A stretch of 64,000 nucleotides of DNA from Solirubrobacterales bacterium (GTDB lineage: Bacteria > Actinomycetota > Thermoleophilia > Solirubrobacterales > 70-9): the NCBI GenBank assembly GCA_025936755.1, contig JAICSS010000010.1, forward strand, positions 19,831 through 83,830, given 5' to 3'. The notes beneath the pieces were generated by a model, which made no database searches, was not told the DNA's origin, and saw only the letters and a list, made by a program, of their open reading frames with translations. Numbering within the stretch: position 1 is the stretch's first letter; the number at the start of each line of letters is the position of its first letter. The position numbers and the translations under genes were made by a program. Positions 53,026 to 61,037 of this stretch are shown piece by piece.

Positions 53026-53724
53026 TTGGCGTCCCACTCCCCTGGCACTGACCAGATCGACACCCTGCTCTGGATCGGCACCGTCGCCGCCGCGATCTTG
53101 ATCGTCGCGCTCGTCGGCGCGCTGCTGTTCGTCGTCCGCCGCTACCGCGGCGAGCGGGGCGCCGAGCCGCGCCAGCTGCGCAGCGGCCGCAGGCTGCAGT
53201 TCCGGGTCGCCGGGGTCCTGACGATCTTCGCCGCGCTCCTCTTCGTCCTCGGCGTCGTCTTCACCGAGAAGGCCCGGGAACAGCCCAGCACGGGCGACGC
53301 CGGACTCGCCTCGCTGAAGGGCGAACCGCTGAAGATCAAAGCGACCGGCCAACAGTGGCTGTGGCGCTACGACTACCCCAATGGCGCCTTCTCCTACTAC
53401 AAGCTGGTGGTCCCCGAGGACACCGCGATCGAGCTCGAAGTCGTCTCCACCGACGTCGTCCACACCTGGAACGTCGAAGAACTGGCCCGCAAGGCCGACG
53501 CGGTCCCCGGCAAGACCAACGAGGTCCTCTTCATCGCCGACGAACCGGGCGTCTACGACGGCGACTCGGCCACCCTCTCGGGCCAGGCCTACGCGGCGAT
53601 GCGGACCGAGGTGGACGTCGTCTCCCCCAAGGAATACGAAGAATTCGTCGAAAAGCAGGGCGAAGAAATCGACGCGGCCGAGGAACGGGTCGTCGGCCTG
53701 ATCGAAAACGGAGAAACCCCATGA
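53026..53724 (+). CDS. cytochrome oxidase subunit II-like protein lacking the CuA site
   Basis: 232 residues: two N-terminal membrane helices (about 13-38 and 60-80) and a cupredoxin domain with GQQWLWRYDYP, like COX2. Of the CuA ligands only His146 (VVHTW) and Met192 remain; where the family has CxExCGxxHxxM this protein has Ser181, Thr183, Ser185 and Tyr189. It therefore cannot hold CuA. Quinol-oxidase subunit II has also lost CuA, but here the partner subunit I is degenerate too. TTG 53026 is the best start. Its stop overlaps the subunit I-like ATG (ATGA). Confidence 0.85.
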   Translation: MASHSPGTDQIDTLLWIGTVAAAILIVALVGALLFVVRRYRGERGAEPRQLRSGRRLQFRVAGVLTIFAALLFVLGVVFTEKAREQPSTGDAGLASLKGEPLKIKATGQQWLWRYDYPNGAFSYYKLVVPEDTAIELEVVSTDVVHTWNVEELARKADAVPGKTNEVLFIADEPGVYDGDSATLSGQAYAAMRTEVDVVSPKEYEEFVEKQGEEIDAAEERVVGLIENGETP

Positions 53725-55406
53725 GCCCCAGCCCGCGTCCCGAGCTCGTCGCCGACGGCTACAGCGCCGGCCGCCCCCGCTGGGTGCAGCTGGCGACCTC
53801 GGCCGACCACAAGGAGATCGGCCAGGTCCTCCTCACCGGCGCCCTCGGCTTCCTCTTCATCGCCCTGGTCGAGCTGGTGCTGATGCGGATCCAGCTGCTC
53901 GTCCCGGAGAACACCTTCCTCTCCCCCGTCGCCTTCAACCGCATGCTCTCGCTCTACGGCGCCAGCGCGATCTTCTTCTTCGCCCTGCCGCTCGTCTTCG
54001 GCCTCTTCTACTACGTGGCGCCGCTGCAGATCGGCGCCCGCGGGACGGCGCTGCCGCGCCTCGGACAGGTCGGCCTGGCCCTTTGGGTCGCCGGCGCGAC
54101 CGTCCTCTACGCGACCTTCCTCTTCACCCCCTCGGAGGCCGGCGTCAACCCGCTGGCGCCGCTCAACGAGGTCGCCTTCCTCTCCAACAACGGCGTCGAC
54201 GCCTGGGCGACGGCGACCGGCCTGGCGACGCTCGGCTTCGTCCTGCTCTCGGTCAACCTGGTCGCGACGCTGAGAACGATGCGGGCGCCCGGAATGGCCT
54301 GGCGTCGCGTTCCCCTCTTCGCCTGGGCCACCGCCGTCGGCTCCTGGCTGATGGTCGTAGTCGGTTCGGTGCTGCTGGCGGCGCTGACGATGCTGATGAT
54401 CGACCGCCACTACGACGGCATCTTCTTCGCCGACGGCTCCGGCGGGGCGCCGCTCCTCTGGCAGCACCTGAGCTGGATCTTCTACACCGGCGCCTACATG
54501 CTGATCCTGATCTTCGCCTTCGGCGCGATCGCCGAAATCGCCGCCACCTTCTCGCGCAAACCGCTCTTCAACCGCAACGTCGTCATGGCCTGCCTGGCGG
54601 CGATCGCGGTGATCGGCACCCTGGCCTGGATGCAGAACATGCTCACGGCCCCGATCGGGATCGGCTGGATGTACTTCGCGATGCTGATGTCGCTGGCGCT
54701 GATCGTCCCCTTCGGGCTCGTCCTCTTCAACCTGATCGCGACCCTGGCCGGCGGCACGCTGCGAATGCGGGCGCCCCTGCTGTTCGCGATCGGCGCGATC
54801 TTCGCGATCGGAATCGGCCTCGCCTCCGAGCTCTGCCACTCCCTGGTCGCCGCCGCCTGGCACCTGAAGAACACCACCGACTCCACCGCGGCCACCCATT
54901 TCGCGCTGATCGGCGGCGCCGTCTTTGGCGGCTTCGCCGCGCTCCACTACTGGTTCCCGAAGATGACCGGCCGGACGATGGGCGAGACCCTCGCCAAGAT
55001 CTCCTTCTGGACGATTCTCGCCGGCCTGCTGCTGGGCTTCGTGCCGCTCTTCTTCGCCGGCGCCGAGCAGGGCCAGGTCGTCGACGCCTACAAGTACTTC
55101 GCCGGCAGCGGCGTCACCGCCTACAACGTGATCGCCTCGATCGGCGTCTTCGTCCTCTTCGCCGGGGTCCTGCTGACGATCCTCAACGCGGTCTTCAGCC
55201 GCGCCAACGGCCCCGCGGCCGGCCACGACCCCTGGGCCGGCGACACGCTCGAGTGGTTCACCCTCTCGCCGCCGGAGCCGCACAACTTCGACGTCCTGCC
55301 CGACGTCCGCAGCCCCCGGCCGCTGCGCGACATCCGCATCGCGATCGGCAATCGCACCCGCCGCTCCGAGCAGGCGGCGGCGCGCGAATCGCAGCCGGTA
55401 GCCTGA
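53721..55406 (+). CDS. heme-copper oxidase subunit I homolog lacking its metal ligands
   Basis: 561 residues, twelve or more membrane helices, collinear with COX1 (PLQIGARGTALPRL, WQHLSWIF, LHYWFPKMTGR). Aligned to the normal ctaD product encoded in this window: low-spin heme His becomes Tyr79, CuB His becomes Thr256, cross-linked Tyr becomes Met260, the CuB His-His pair becomes Gln305-Asn306, the K-channel Lys becomes Val334, the heme a3 His becomes Ala391, and the D-channel-entry Asp becomes Gly108. Only one low-spin heme His (393) survives. The frame is intact and codon use normal, so it is an expressed, refunctioned protein rather than a decaying gene. Translation is coupled to the subunit II-like gene; ctaB follows five bases later. 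Confidence 0.88.
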   Translation: MSPSPRPELVADGYSAGRPRWVQLATSADHKEIGQVLLTGALGFLFIALVELVLMRIQLLVPENTFLSPVAFNRMLSLYGASAIFFFALPLVFGLFYYVAPLQIGARGTALPRLGQVGLALWVAGATVLYATFLFTPSEAGVNPLAPLNEVAFLSNNGVDAWATATGLATLGFVLLSVNLVATLRTMRAPGMAWRRVPLFAWATAVGSWLMVVVGSVLLAALTMLMIDRHYDGIFFADGSGGAPLLWQHLSWIFYTGAYMLILIFAFGAIAEIAATFSRKPLFNRNVVMACLAAIAVIGTLAWMQNMLTAPIGIGWMYFAMLMSLALIVPFGLVLFNLIATLAGGTLRMRAPLLFAIGAIFAIGIGLASELCHSLVAAAWHLKNTTDSTAATHFALIGGAVFGGFAALHYWFPKMTGRTMGETLAKISFWTILAGLLLGFVPLFFAGAEQGQVVDAYKYFAGSGVTAYNVIASIGVFVLFAGVLLTILNAVFSRANGPAAGHDPWAGDTLEWFTLSPPEPHNFDVLPDVRSPRPLRDIRIAIGNRTRRSEQAAARESQPVA

Positions 55407-55411
55407 GCCCC

Positions 55412-56326
55412 ATGCAAACCGGTGCCGGCGCGCAGACCGCGCCCAACCCGACGACGGCCACCCGCGCGCTCCTCCCCCCCGTCGTCCGCGACTACCTGAC
55501 GCTGACCAAGCCGAAGGTGCAGTCGCTGCTGCTCTTCACCACGGTGACGACGATGTACGTGGCGGGGGACCCCGCGCCGGAGTTGATCCTCCTCACCTGC
55601 CTCGGCGGCGCCCTCTCGGCCGGCGGCGCCGGAGCGATCAACCACGCCGTCGACCGCGACATCGACCGCACGATGGCCCGCACCGCCAACCGCCCCGTCG
55701 CCTCCGGCCGCGTCTCGGCCCGCGCGGCGACGGTCTTCGGCCTCGCGCTCGCGACCGCCTCCTTCCTGCTGCTGTCGCTGACCGTGAACCCGCTGGCGGC
55801 GACGCTCTCCCTGAGCGGCTTCCTCGGCTACGTCGGCGTCTACACGCTCTGGCTGAAGCGGCGGACGCCGCAGAACATCGTCATCGGCGGCGCCGCCGGC
55901 GCGGTGCCGCCCCTGGTCGCCTGGGCGGCCGTCACCGGCGGCCTCGACGGCATGGCCTTCTTCATGTTCGCGATCGTCTTCTTCTGGACCCCGCCCCACT
56001 TCTGGGCGCTCTCCCTGCTGATGAAGGACGAGTACGCGAAGGCGGGGATCCCGATGCTGCCGGTCGTCCGCGGCGAGGAGGAGACCCGCCGCCAGATCCT
56101 CCTCTACACCGTCCTCCTCTACGCGGTCACCCAGCTCCCCTTCTGCGCCGGCGGCCTCGGCGTCGCCTACGTCGTCCCCTCGATGCTGCTCGGCGCCGGC
56201 TTCATCTACTTCGCGACCCGCCTCTACCGCGCCCGCGATCGCCGCTGGGCCCTGAAGACCTACCTCTTCTCGTTGGCCTACCTGGCCCTGCTGTTCCTCT
56301 CGATGGCGATCGCAGCGAACGTCTGA
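55412..56326 (+). CDS. ctaB: protoheme IX farnesyltransferase (heme O synthase)
   Basis: 304 residues, UbiA superfamily with about eight membrane helices. The prenyl-diphosphate motif is NHAVDRDIDRTMARTANRP, followed by TPQNIVIGGAAGA, FWTPPHFWALSL and DEYAKAGIPMLPVV, all typical of CtaB. It adds farnesyl to heme B to give heme O. ATG 55412 follows the degenerate subunit I stop by five bases. With ctaA downstream, it supplies heme A to the oxidase of this region. Confidence 0.95.
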   Translation: MQTGAGAQTAPNPTTATRALLPPVVRDYLTLTKPKVQSLLLFTTVTTMYVAGDPAPELILLTCLGGALSAGGAGAINHAVDRDIDRTMARTANRPVASGRVSARAATVFGLALATASFLLLSLTVNPLAATLSLSGFLGYVGVYTLWLKRRTPQNIVIGGAAGAVPPLVAWAAVTGGLDGMAFFMFAIVFFWTPPHFWALSLLMKDEYAKAGIPMLPVVRGEEETRRQILLYTVLLYAVTQLPFCAGGLGVAYVVPSMLLGAGFIYFATRLYRARDRRWALKTYLFSLAYLALLFLSMAIAANV

Positions 56327-56367
56327 GCCAGCGGCTCCTCCTCCCCGCCTGATAGAAATCCACCCTC

Positions 56368-56481
56368 ATGGACCGCGAGACCGCACGCCGACAGATGCGC
56401 GCCGGGCTGGTTGCCGGGGGCATCGCCGCCGGGATCTTCGCCCTCAGCTTCGTCGCCGCCTTCCTCTACATCGCCCAGTAA
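56368..56481 (+). CDS. small single-pass membrane protein, 37 aa
   Basis: ATG 56368 to TAA encodes a short charged start (MDRETARRQMRAGLVAGG) and one membrane helix (IFALSFVAAFLYIAQ). Size and position, between ctaB and a subunit IV-like gene, suggest a small oxidase subunit or assembly peptide. No family is recognised. Confidence 0.6.
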   Translation: MDRETARRQMRAGLVAGGIAAGIFALSFVAAFLYIAQ

Positions 56482-56485
56482 CGAG

Positions 56486-56779
56486 ATGGCCGATCACCGA
56501 CACGTCCCCGAGCCCGGCGAGACGATCTACCTGCCCCGCCCCTCCTGGGGTCCTGTCTTCTTCGCCGTCGGCGCCGTCGGGCTGATCTGCGGCACCTTCG
56601 CCGGCGGCTTCATCTTCAAGCCGCTGATCTGGGCGGTCGTCGGCGCGATCTTCCTGCTCTTCGCCTTCCGCAGCATCGTCCGCGGCTCCGTCCGCGACTA
56701 TTACCGGCTTCCGCGTCGCCAAGAGACGCGAGGTGCGGCCTTGCCGGTGGAAACGATCTCCCAGCCGCCGCGGCCCTAG
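56486..56779 (+). CDS. cytochrome oxidase subunit IV-like membrane protein, 97 aa
   Basis: Two membrane helices after a YLPRPSWGPVFFAVG segment, which resembles the start of actinobacterial oxidase subunit IV (CtaF), then a basic tail. ATG 56486 is four bases after the 37-aa gene stop, and its stop overlaps the convergent CBS gene by four bases. It probably belongs to the oxidase (normal or degenerate) encoded here; assignment to either complex is inference. Confidence 0.7.
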   Translation: MADHRHVPEPGETIYLPRPSWGPVFFAVGAVGLICGTFAGGFIFKPLIWAVVGAIFLLFAFRSIVRGSVRDYYRLPRRQETRGAALPVETISQPPRP

Positions 56780-57180
56780 CCCGGCAGCTGCATTTCTGAG
56801 GTAGCACCGTCCGAGGTCCAGCAGCGGACGATGTCTCGCATCGAGAGGACGCCGATCGGGTCGCCGCCGTCGAAGACGACGAGGTGGCGGACGCCGCGGC
56901 GGGACATCTCGGCGGCGGCACGCTCGAGGCTCCAGTCGGGGGCGGCGGAGAGCACGCCCTCGCTCATGTGGTCGCAGACCCGCTCGCTCGCCGGGTCCTG
57001 ACCGCGGGCGACCGAGATCAGCAGGTCGCGCTCGGTGACGATCGAGGGAGCCGGCAGCTCGGCGTCGATCACCAGCGCCGCGCCGGTCCCTTTCTCGACC
57101 ATCTTCTCGGCCGCCTCGCGCAGCGTGTGGGACGGGCCCACGGTCAGCGTGATCTCCGACATCCCGTCCCTCACCTGCAT
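56776..57180 (-). CDS. CBS-domain pair protein
   Basis: 134 residues forming two CBS motifs: HTLREAAEKMVEKGTGAALV with SIVTERDLL, and WSLERAAAEMSRRGVRHLVV with GVLSMRDIV. Such pairs bind adenine nucleotides and sense energy state. GGGAGG lies six bases before ATG 57180. It faces the cytochrome c gene across a 126-base divergent promoter region. Target unknown. Confidence 0.9.
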   Translation of the reverse strand: MQVRDGMSEITLTVGPSHTLREAAEKMVEKGTGAALVIDAELPAPSIVTERDLLISVARGQDPASERVCDHMSEGVLSAAPDWSLERAAAEMSRRGVRHLVVFDGGDPIGVLSMRDIVRCWTSDGATSEMQLPG

Positions 57181-57306
57181 CTGCGACCTCCCATCGCTGC
57201 GGTTTCAAAGTTAGTGCGAATCGCCTCAAGAGTATCCCACCGAGCACGCCTGACGGCACGCTTCCCAGGGGCGTCGACATATAGACTTGCGCCCGCATCC
57301 CGCCCC

Positions 57307-58005
57307 ATGGCTCGCGCTTCGAAACTCATCATCCCGCTGCTCGCCCTCCTGGCCCTGGCCGCCCTCGTGGCGGTCGCCTCAGGCTGCGGGACCACCAATG
57401 CCGATCCGCAGCGGGGCCGCGTCCTTTTCGTCCAGAGATGCGGCGAATGCCACACCCTGGCGCAGGCCGGAAGCACCGGGGCGGTGGGCCCCAACCTCGA
57501 CCACGCCTTCGCCGCGGCCCGCGAAGAAGGGAACGACTCGGACACGATCGAAGGGGTCGTCAAAGCGCAGGTCGAGTACCCACGGGAGAACAACGGCAAT
57601 CCCGCCGTCTCGATGCCGGCTCACCTCGTCTCCGGCCAGGACCTCGACGACGTCGCCGCCTACGTCGGCGAATGGGCCGGCGTGCCCGGCGCGGCCCCGC
57701 CCAAGGTTCCGGGCGGCCCCGGCGCCCAGGTCTTCGCCAGCAACGGCTGCGGTACCTGCCACACCCTCGCCGCGGCGGAAGCGGGCGGCGTCACCGGTCC
57801 CAATCTCGACGAACACCTTCCGGGCGAAAGCCAGGCCGCGGTCGAAGAAATGATCAAGGACCCGAACGCCGAAATCGTCAAGGGGTACCCGCCGAACGTG
57901 ATGCCGCAGACCTACGAACAGATGCTTTCCCAGAAAGAAATCGAAGATCTGGTCAAGTACCTGCTCGAAAACGCCGGCGGCGGCTCCGGCGGATCCAAGG
58001 GCTGA
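57307..58005 (+). CDS. diheme c-type cytochrome lipoprotein
   Basis: 232 residues. The signal ends in the lipobox VASGC, so the mature protein is lipid-anchored outside the membrane. Two cytochrome c domains follow: CGECH with a Met ligand in VSMPAHL, and CGTCH with Met in NVMPQTYE. It is suited to carry electrons from a bc complex to the oxidase. ATG 57307. The heme A synthase gene follows 40 bases later. Confidence 0.92.
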   Translation: MARASKLIIPLLALLALAALVAVASGCGTTNADPQRGRVLFVQRCGECHTLAQAGSTGAVGPNLDHAFAAAREEGNDSDTIEGVVKAQVEYPRENNGNPAVSMPAHLVSGQDLDDVAAYVGEWAGVPGAAPPKVPGGPGAQVFASNGCGTCHTLAAAEAGGVTGPNLDEHLPGESQAAVEEMIKDPNAEIVKGYPPNVMPQTYEQMLSQKEIEDLVKYLLENAGGGSGGSKG

Positions 58006-58045
58006 ACGCATGCGGCCCGGCGGCCGCTGCCATCATTGCCGGTAG

Positions 58046-59026
58046 ATGCGGGACCGCCTGAAAAGCCGCCTCGAGATCTCCCCCGAGCGCTACGCGCAGG
58101 TCACCCTCGTCGCCCTCGCGGCGCTCGCGCTGATCGTCCTCACCGGGGCGGGCGTACGGCTCACGGGCTCCGGCCTCGGCTGCCCGGACTGGCCGAAATG
58201 CTACGGCGGCAACACGCCGCCGCTCGAATCCCACGCCGTGATCGAGTACGGGAACCGGCTCCTCACCGGCTTCGTCGGCATCGCGGTGATCGCCGCCAGC
58301 GTCCTCGCCTGGTTCCGCCGCCCCTACCGCTGGCACCTCGCCCTCTTCGGCGCGCTGCTGCCGCTCGGCGTGATCGGCCAGGCGATCCTCGGGGCGCTGG
58401 TGGTCGAGTACCACCTGGCGCCGGGACTGGTGATGTCCCACTTCATCCTCTCGATGATGCTGCTCGACGCGGCCTTCGCGCTCGCTTGGTGCTCGCGCTA
58501 CGAGCCGTGGCAGCGCCGGCGCTCCGGAGACCGGTTCAGCGTCTGGGCGGTGCGGGCGCTGATCCCGCTGGGGCAGCTGACGATCCTGGCGGGGACGATC
58601 GCCACCGCCTCGGGCCCTCACGCCGGGGCACACGAAGGCCAGCTGGTCCACCGCTTCGACTTCGAGGGCGCTGGAACCCTGGAATGGGTGGTCCAGCGTC
58701 ACGCCGCGATCGCCGCGATCTACGGCGTCGCGGCGATCGCGGTCTGGTTCCTATTGCGGCGCCCCGGGGCCGATCGGCGCGCGCTGCGGCCGCTGACGCT
58801 GGTGATCGGCCTCCTCGCCCTGCAGGGCGCGATCGGCGGAATCCAGTGGGCGCTGGAACTGCCGGCGGGCATCGTCTGGGCCCACGTCGCCGTCGCCACC
58901 GGCAACTGGCTGGCGATGCTCTGGACGATCGCCTCAGCGGGCCGCCTCGAGCCCCGTGGCGAAGCCTCACCGGCCGAGCCGCGGGACCCCGGCCGCCAGG
59001 TCCCGGCCGCCGCCGGCCACGCCTGA
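58046..59026 (+). CDS. ctaA: heme A synthase
   Basis: 326 residues, eight membrane helices. TGSGLGCPDWPKC carries the Cys pair of the first outer loop; heme-binding His are in MSHFILS, QRHAAIA and WAHVAVAT, and EYGNRLLTG is the conserved Glu loop. It converts heme O to heme A, needed for the aa3-type oxidase encoded nearby. Probably in one transcript with the cytochrome c gene and the following membrane protein gene. Confidence 0.94.
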   Translation: MRDRLKSRLEISPERYAQVTLVALAALALIVLTGAGVRLTGSGLGCPDWPKCYGGNTPPLESHAVIEYGNRLLTGFVGIAVIAASVLAWFRRPYRWHLALFGALLPLGVIGQAILGALVVEYHLAPGLVMSHFILSMMLLDAAFALAWCSRYEPWQRRRSGDRFSVWAVRALIPLGQLTILAGTIATASGPHAGAHEGQLVHRFDFEGAGTLEWVVQRHAAIAAIYGVAAIAVWFLLRRPGADRRALRPLTLVIGLLALQGAIGGIQWALELPAGIVWAHVAVATGNWLAMLWTIASAGRLEPRGEASPAEPRDPGRQVPAAAGHA

Positions 59027-59029
59027 GGC

Positions 59030-59812
59030 TTGCTCCCCTTCTGGCTCTCGATCGGCCTCCTCAGCCTCGTCCAGGCCGCCCTCGTAGCCGCGCCCAAAGC
59101 TCCGGCGACGCGGCTGCTGCGACGGCTGCAGAGCAGGTGGTGGGCGCTGGTCCTGCCGCTCTCGATCGTCGTCGTGATCTCCGCGATCGCCCTCGAATCG
59201 GCCAGCGCCCGCTTCCTCACCTATCTGGCCCTGGTGGCGGTACCGCCACTCGCCGCCGCCGCGCTCGGTTGGCTGCTGCGCGGAGCGAGGAGCCGGCTGG
59301 CGTTGCTCGCGATCCCGCTCTTCGCCCTCGCCTGGGCCGCCGAGGGCTCACTGAGCGGCGAGGCCGCCGCCCTCTCCCTCTCCGCTCTCGCCTGCGTCAC
59401 CCTCGGCTGGCTCGTCGCCTGCGTGGTGCCGCCGCGCTGGCTGAAGCTGGGGATCTATGCGATGGCGGCGGTCGACACCTACCTGGTCTTCTCGAACCTC
59501 CTCCAGGAGCCGAACACGGTTCTCAACGCCGCCGCCCCGGCCGCCGACCTCCCCCGCCTCCAGCTCGCCTCCTTCGGCTCGGCGGTGATGGGCTTCGGCG
59601 ACCTCTTCGTCGCCGCCACCCTCGGCGCCCTGCTCGCAAGCGACCGCCGCCTACAGCTCCAAGGCGCCGCCCTAGCCGCCGTCATCTGCCCCGCCTGGGA
59701 CCTGCTCTTCTTCTGGGTTGACCAGACCCCGGCGACCGTCCCGATTGCGCTGACGCTGGCGGTGTTGGAGATTGGTCGGCGCCTTATCCCTGAGCGAGGA
59801 TCAGGCCTATGA
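59030..59812 (+). CDS. polytopic membrane protein with a GxGD motif
   Basis: 260 residues, eight or nine membrane helices. Three features recall GxGD-type intramembrane aspartyl proteases (presenilin/A22 group): Asp149 in a helix (YAMAAVDTYLVF), Gly-Phe-Gly-Asp191 in the next (SAVMGFGDLFVAATLGALLA), and a later helix with PAW at 221-223 followed by VPIAL. The similarity is by motif only, so the call is tentative. TTG 59030 starts three bases after the ctaA stop, implying co-translation. The end overlaps the convergent coiled-coil gene. Confidence 0.7.
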   Translation: MLPFWLSIGLLSLVQAALVAAPKAPATRLLRRLQSRWWALVLPLSIVVVISAIALESASARFLTYLALVAVPPLAAAALGWLLRGARSRLALLAIPLFALAWAAEGSLSGEAAALSLSALACVTLGWLVACVVPPRWLKLGIYAMAAVDTYLVFSNLLQEPNTVLNAAAPAADLPRLQLASFGSAVMGFGDLFVAATLGALLASDRRLQLQGAALAAVICPAWDLLFFWVDQTPATVPIALTLAVLEIGRRLIPERGSGL

Positions 59813-60035
59813 GGGCAACAAGCACGCTGACCACCGCGCCAAACATTCCCACCAGGGCATAGATCAGCACCCTTTGCAGGCCCTCGAAGCGCAGGTTCAT
59901 TTCTTTCTGCAGGCCTTCAAACCGATCTTCAAGCTTGTCGAAGCGCTTGTCGACGTCGGCAAACCCCTTGTCGACCTTCTCATTGAGGTCATCGAGGCGC
60001 TGATCAGTCCAGCTCTCTCTCACAGCGACGTGCAT
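59784..60035 (-). CDS. small coiled-coil membrane protein, 83 aa
   Basis: A soluble N-terminal coiled coil (RLDDLNEKVDKGFADVDKRF and similar heptads) precedes a membrane segment (MFGAVVSVLVALIGLILAQG). The layout resembles small XhlA-like or DUF1640-like membrane coiled-coil proteins. The ATG is at 60035. The C-terminus overlaps the convergent GxGD-motif gene by 29 bases. Function unknown. Confidence 0.75.
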   Translation of the reverse strand: MHVAVRESWTDQRLDDLNEKVDKGFADVDKRFDKLEDRFEGLQKEMNLRFEGLQRVLIYALVGMFGAVVSVLVALIGLILAQG

Positions 60036-60097
60036 GTTGCCAGCCTACAGAGATAAATGCAACTTTTTGTCGTAGAAGCAAAATTCTCTGTGCCAAC

Positions 60098-60274
60098 TCA
60101 GCGCCATCTCTCCCGCGCCCACCGATAGGCGTACACCCCGCCGGCAATCACGATCGCCAGCCCCAGCAACGACCCCACCAGCGGCCGCGTCAGCAACGTC
60201 ACCGCAACGATCACCGCCGCTGCAACCCCGACGATCACCACCCATTTGAACACCGCCGCCTCGTTGATTTTCAT
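60098..60274 (-). CDS. small two-helix membrane protein, 58 aa
   Basis: ATG 60274 encodes MKINEAAVFKWVVIVGVAAA and continues with a second hydrophobic segment (LLGLAIVIAGGVYAY) and a basic end (RWARERWR). GGTGGTGTAGGG precedes the ATG. Codons are GC-ending and the charge distribution fits a real membrane protein. It lies 3' of ctaE, beyond a large inverted-repeat element. Confidence 0.55.
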   Translation of the reverse strand: MKINEAAVFKWVVIVGVAAAVIVAVTLLTRPLVGSLLGLAIVIAGGVYAYRWARERWR

Positions 60275-60289
60275 CCCTACACCACCGCC

Positions 60290-60414
60290 CTGAGGCGGCG
60301 AAAATCAAGTCTGGGTAGGACGCAGGGAGTGAGACGAGGGGAGCGCACTCCGGTGCGTGACCCGAAGGCGAACGACCGAGGACACCCCCAGACGCAGATT
60401 TGCAGCCGCCTCAG
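60290..60414. other. long inverted-repeat structured element at the ctaE 3' end
   Basis: CTGAGGCGGC (60290-60299) and GCCGCCTCAG (60405-60414) are perfect reverse complements; inside them AAATC/GATTT and GTCTGGG/CCCAGAC (60309-60315, 60387-60393) also pair. Within the loop, CGCAC TCCG GTGCG forms a further hairpin (60344-60357). The outer arm covers the ctaE stop codon. No T tract follows. It could be a terminator, an RNA-stabilising 3' structure or an intergenic repeat element. Confidence 0.6.
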
Positions 60415-61037
60415 AGGATGTAAACGGTCACGTAGACGATGATCCACATGACGTCTACGAAGTGCCAGTAGATGCCCGGTACCTCGACGCCGAGGTGGTC
60501 TTTCTCGGCCGGGCCGAAGTGGCCGCGGAAGGCGCGAATCGTCGCGAAGGAGAGCAGCATCAGGCCGACGAAGACGTGGGCTCCGTGGAGGCCGGTGAGG
60601 CAGTAGAAGATCGACCCGAAGCTGAAGTCGCGGGCGCTGAAGCCCAGGTGCACGTACTCGTTGATCTGAATGAAGAGGAAGGTCGCACCGAGCAGCCAGG
60701 TCGCCACCAGGCCGAGCTTGAGGCCGGTCCGGTTGCCGCGGCGGATCGACTCCAGCGCGTAGTGGACGGTGAAGCTGGAGGAGATCAGGATCGCCGTGTT
60801 CATGCCCGCCACGGCCTTCGGCAGTTCGAACGGTTCCGGCGGCCAGCTCGCCGGGTCGACGACGACGCGGAGGAAGAAGTAGGAGGCGAAGAAGGCCCCG
60901 AACAGCATCACCTCGGAGACGATGAAGAGGAGGATCCCCAGCGTCTGGCGGTCGATGCGGGAGCTCTGGTTGGCCTCGGGCGGGCCGTGATGGTGATCGG
61001 CGTGACCGTGACCGACGGTGACCGTGGCGCTCTCCAT
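60411..61037 (-). CDS. ctaE: cytochrome c oxidase subunit III
   Basis: 208 residues, five membrane helices as in short bacterial COX3. A His-rich start (GHGHADHHHG) is followed by FIVSEVMLFGAFFASYFFLR, then QINEYVHLGFS, YCLTGLHGAHVFVGL and YWHFVDVMWIIVYVTVYIL, all conserved in COX3. It is the last gene of the ctaD, stress-protein, ctaE operon; ATG 61037 overlaps the previous stop (TGATG). Confidence 0.94.
   Translation of the reverse strand: MESATVTVGHGHADHHHGPPEANQSSRIDRQTLGILLFIVSEVMLFGAFFASYFFLRVVVDPASWPPEPFELPKAVAGMNTAILISSSFTVHYALESIRRGNRTGLKLGLVATWLLGATFLFIQINEYVHLGFSARDFSFGSIFYCLTGLHGAHVFVGLMLLSFATIRAFRGHFGPAEKDHLGVEVPGIYWHFVDVMWIIVYVTVYIL

Noticed and set aside
53026..55406. Reading the degenerate pair as a cytochrome bo3-type quinol oxidase
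   Set aside because: Quinol oxidases lose CuA but keep all subunit I ligands; here the CuB and heme a3 ligands are absent too.
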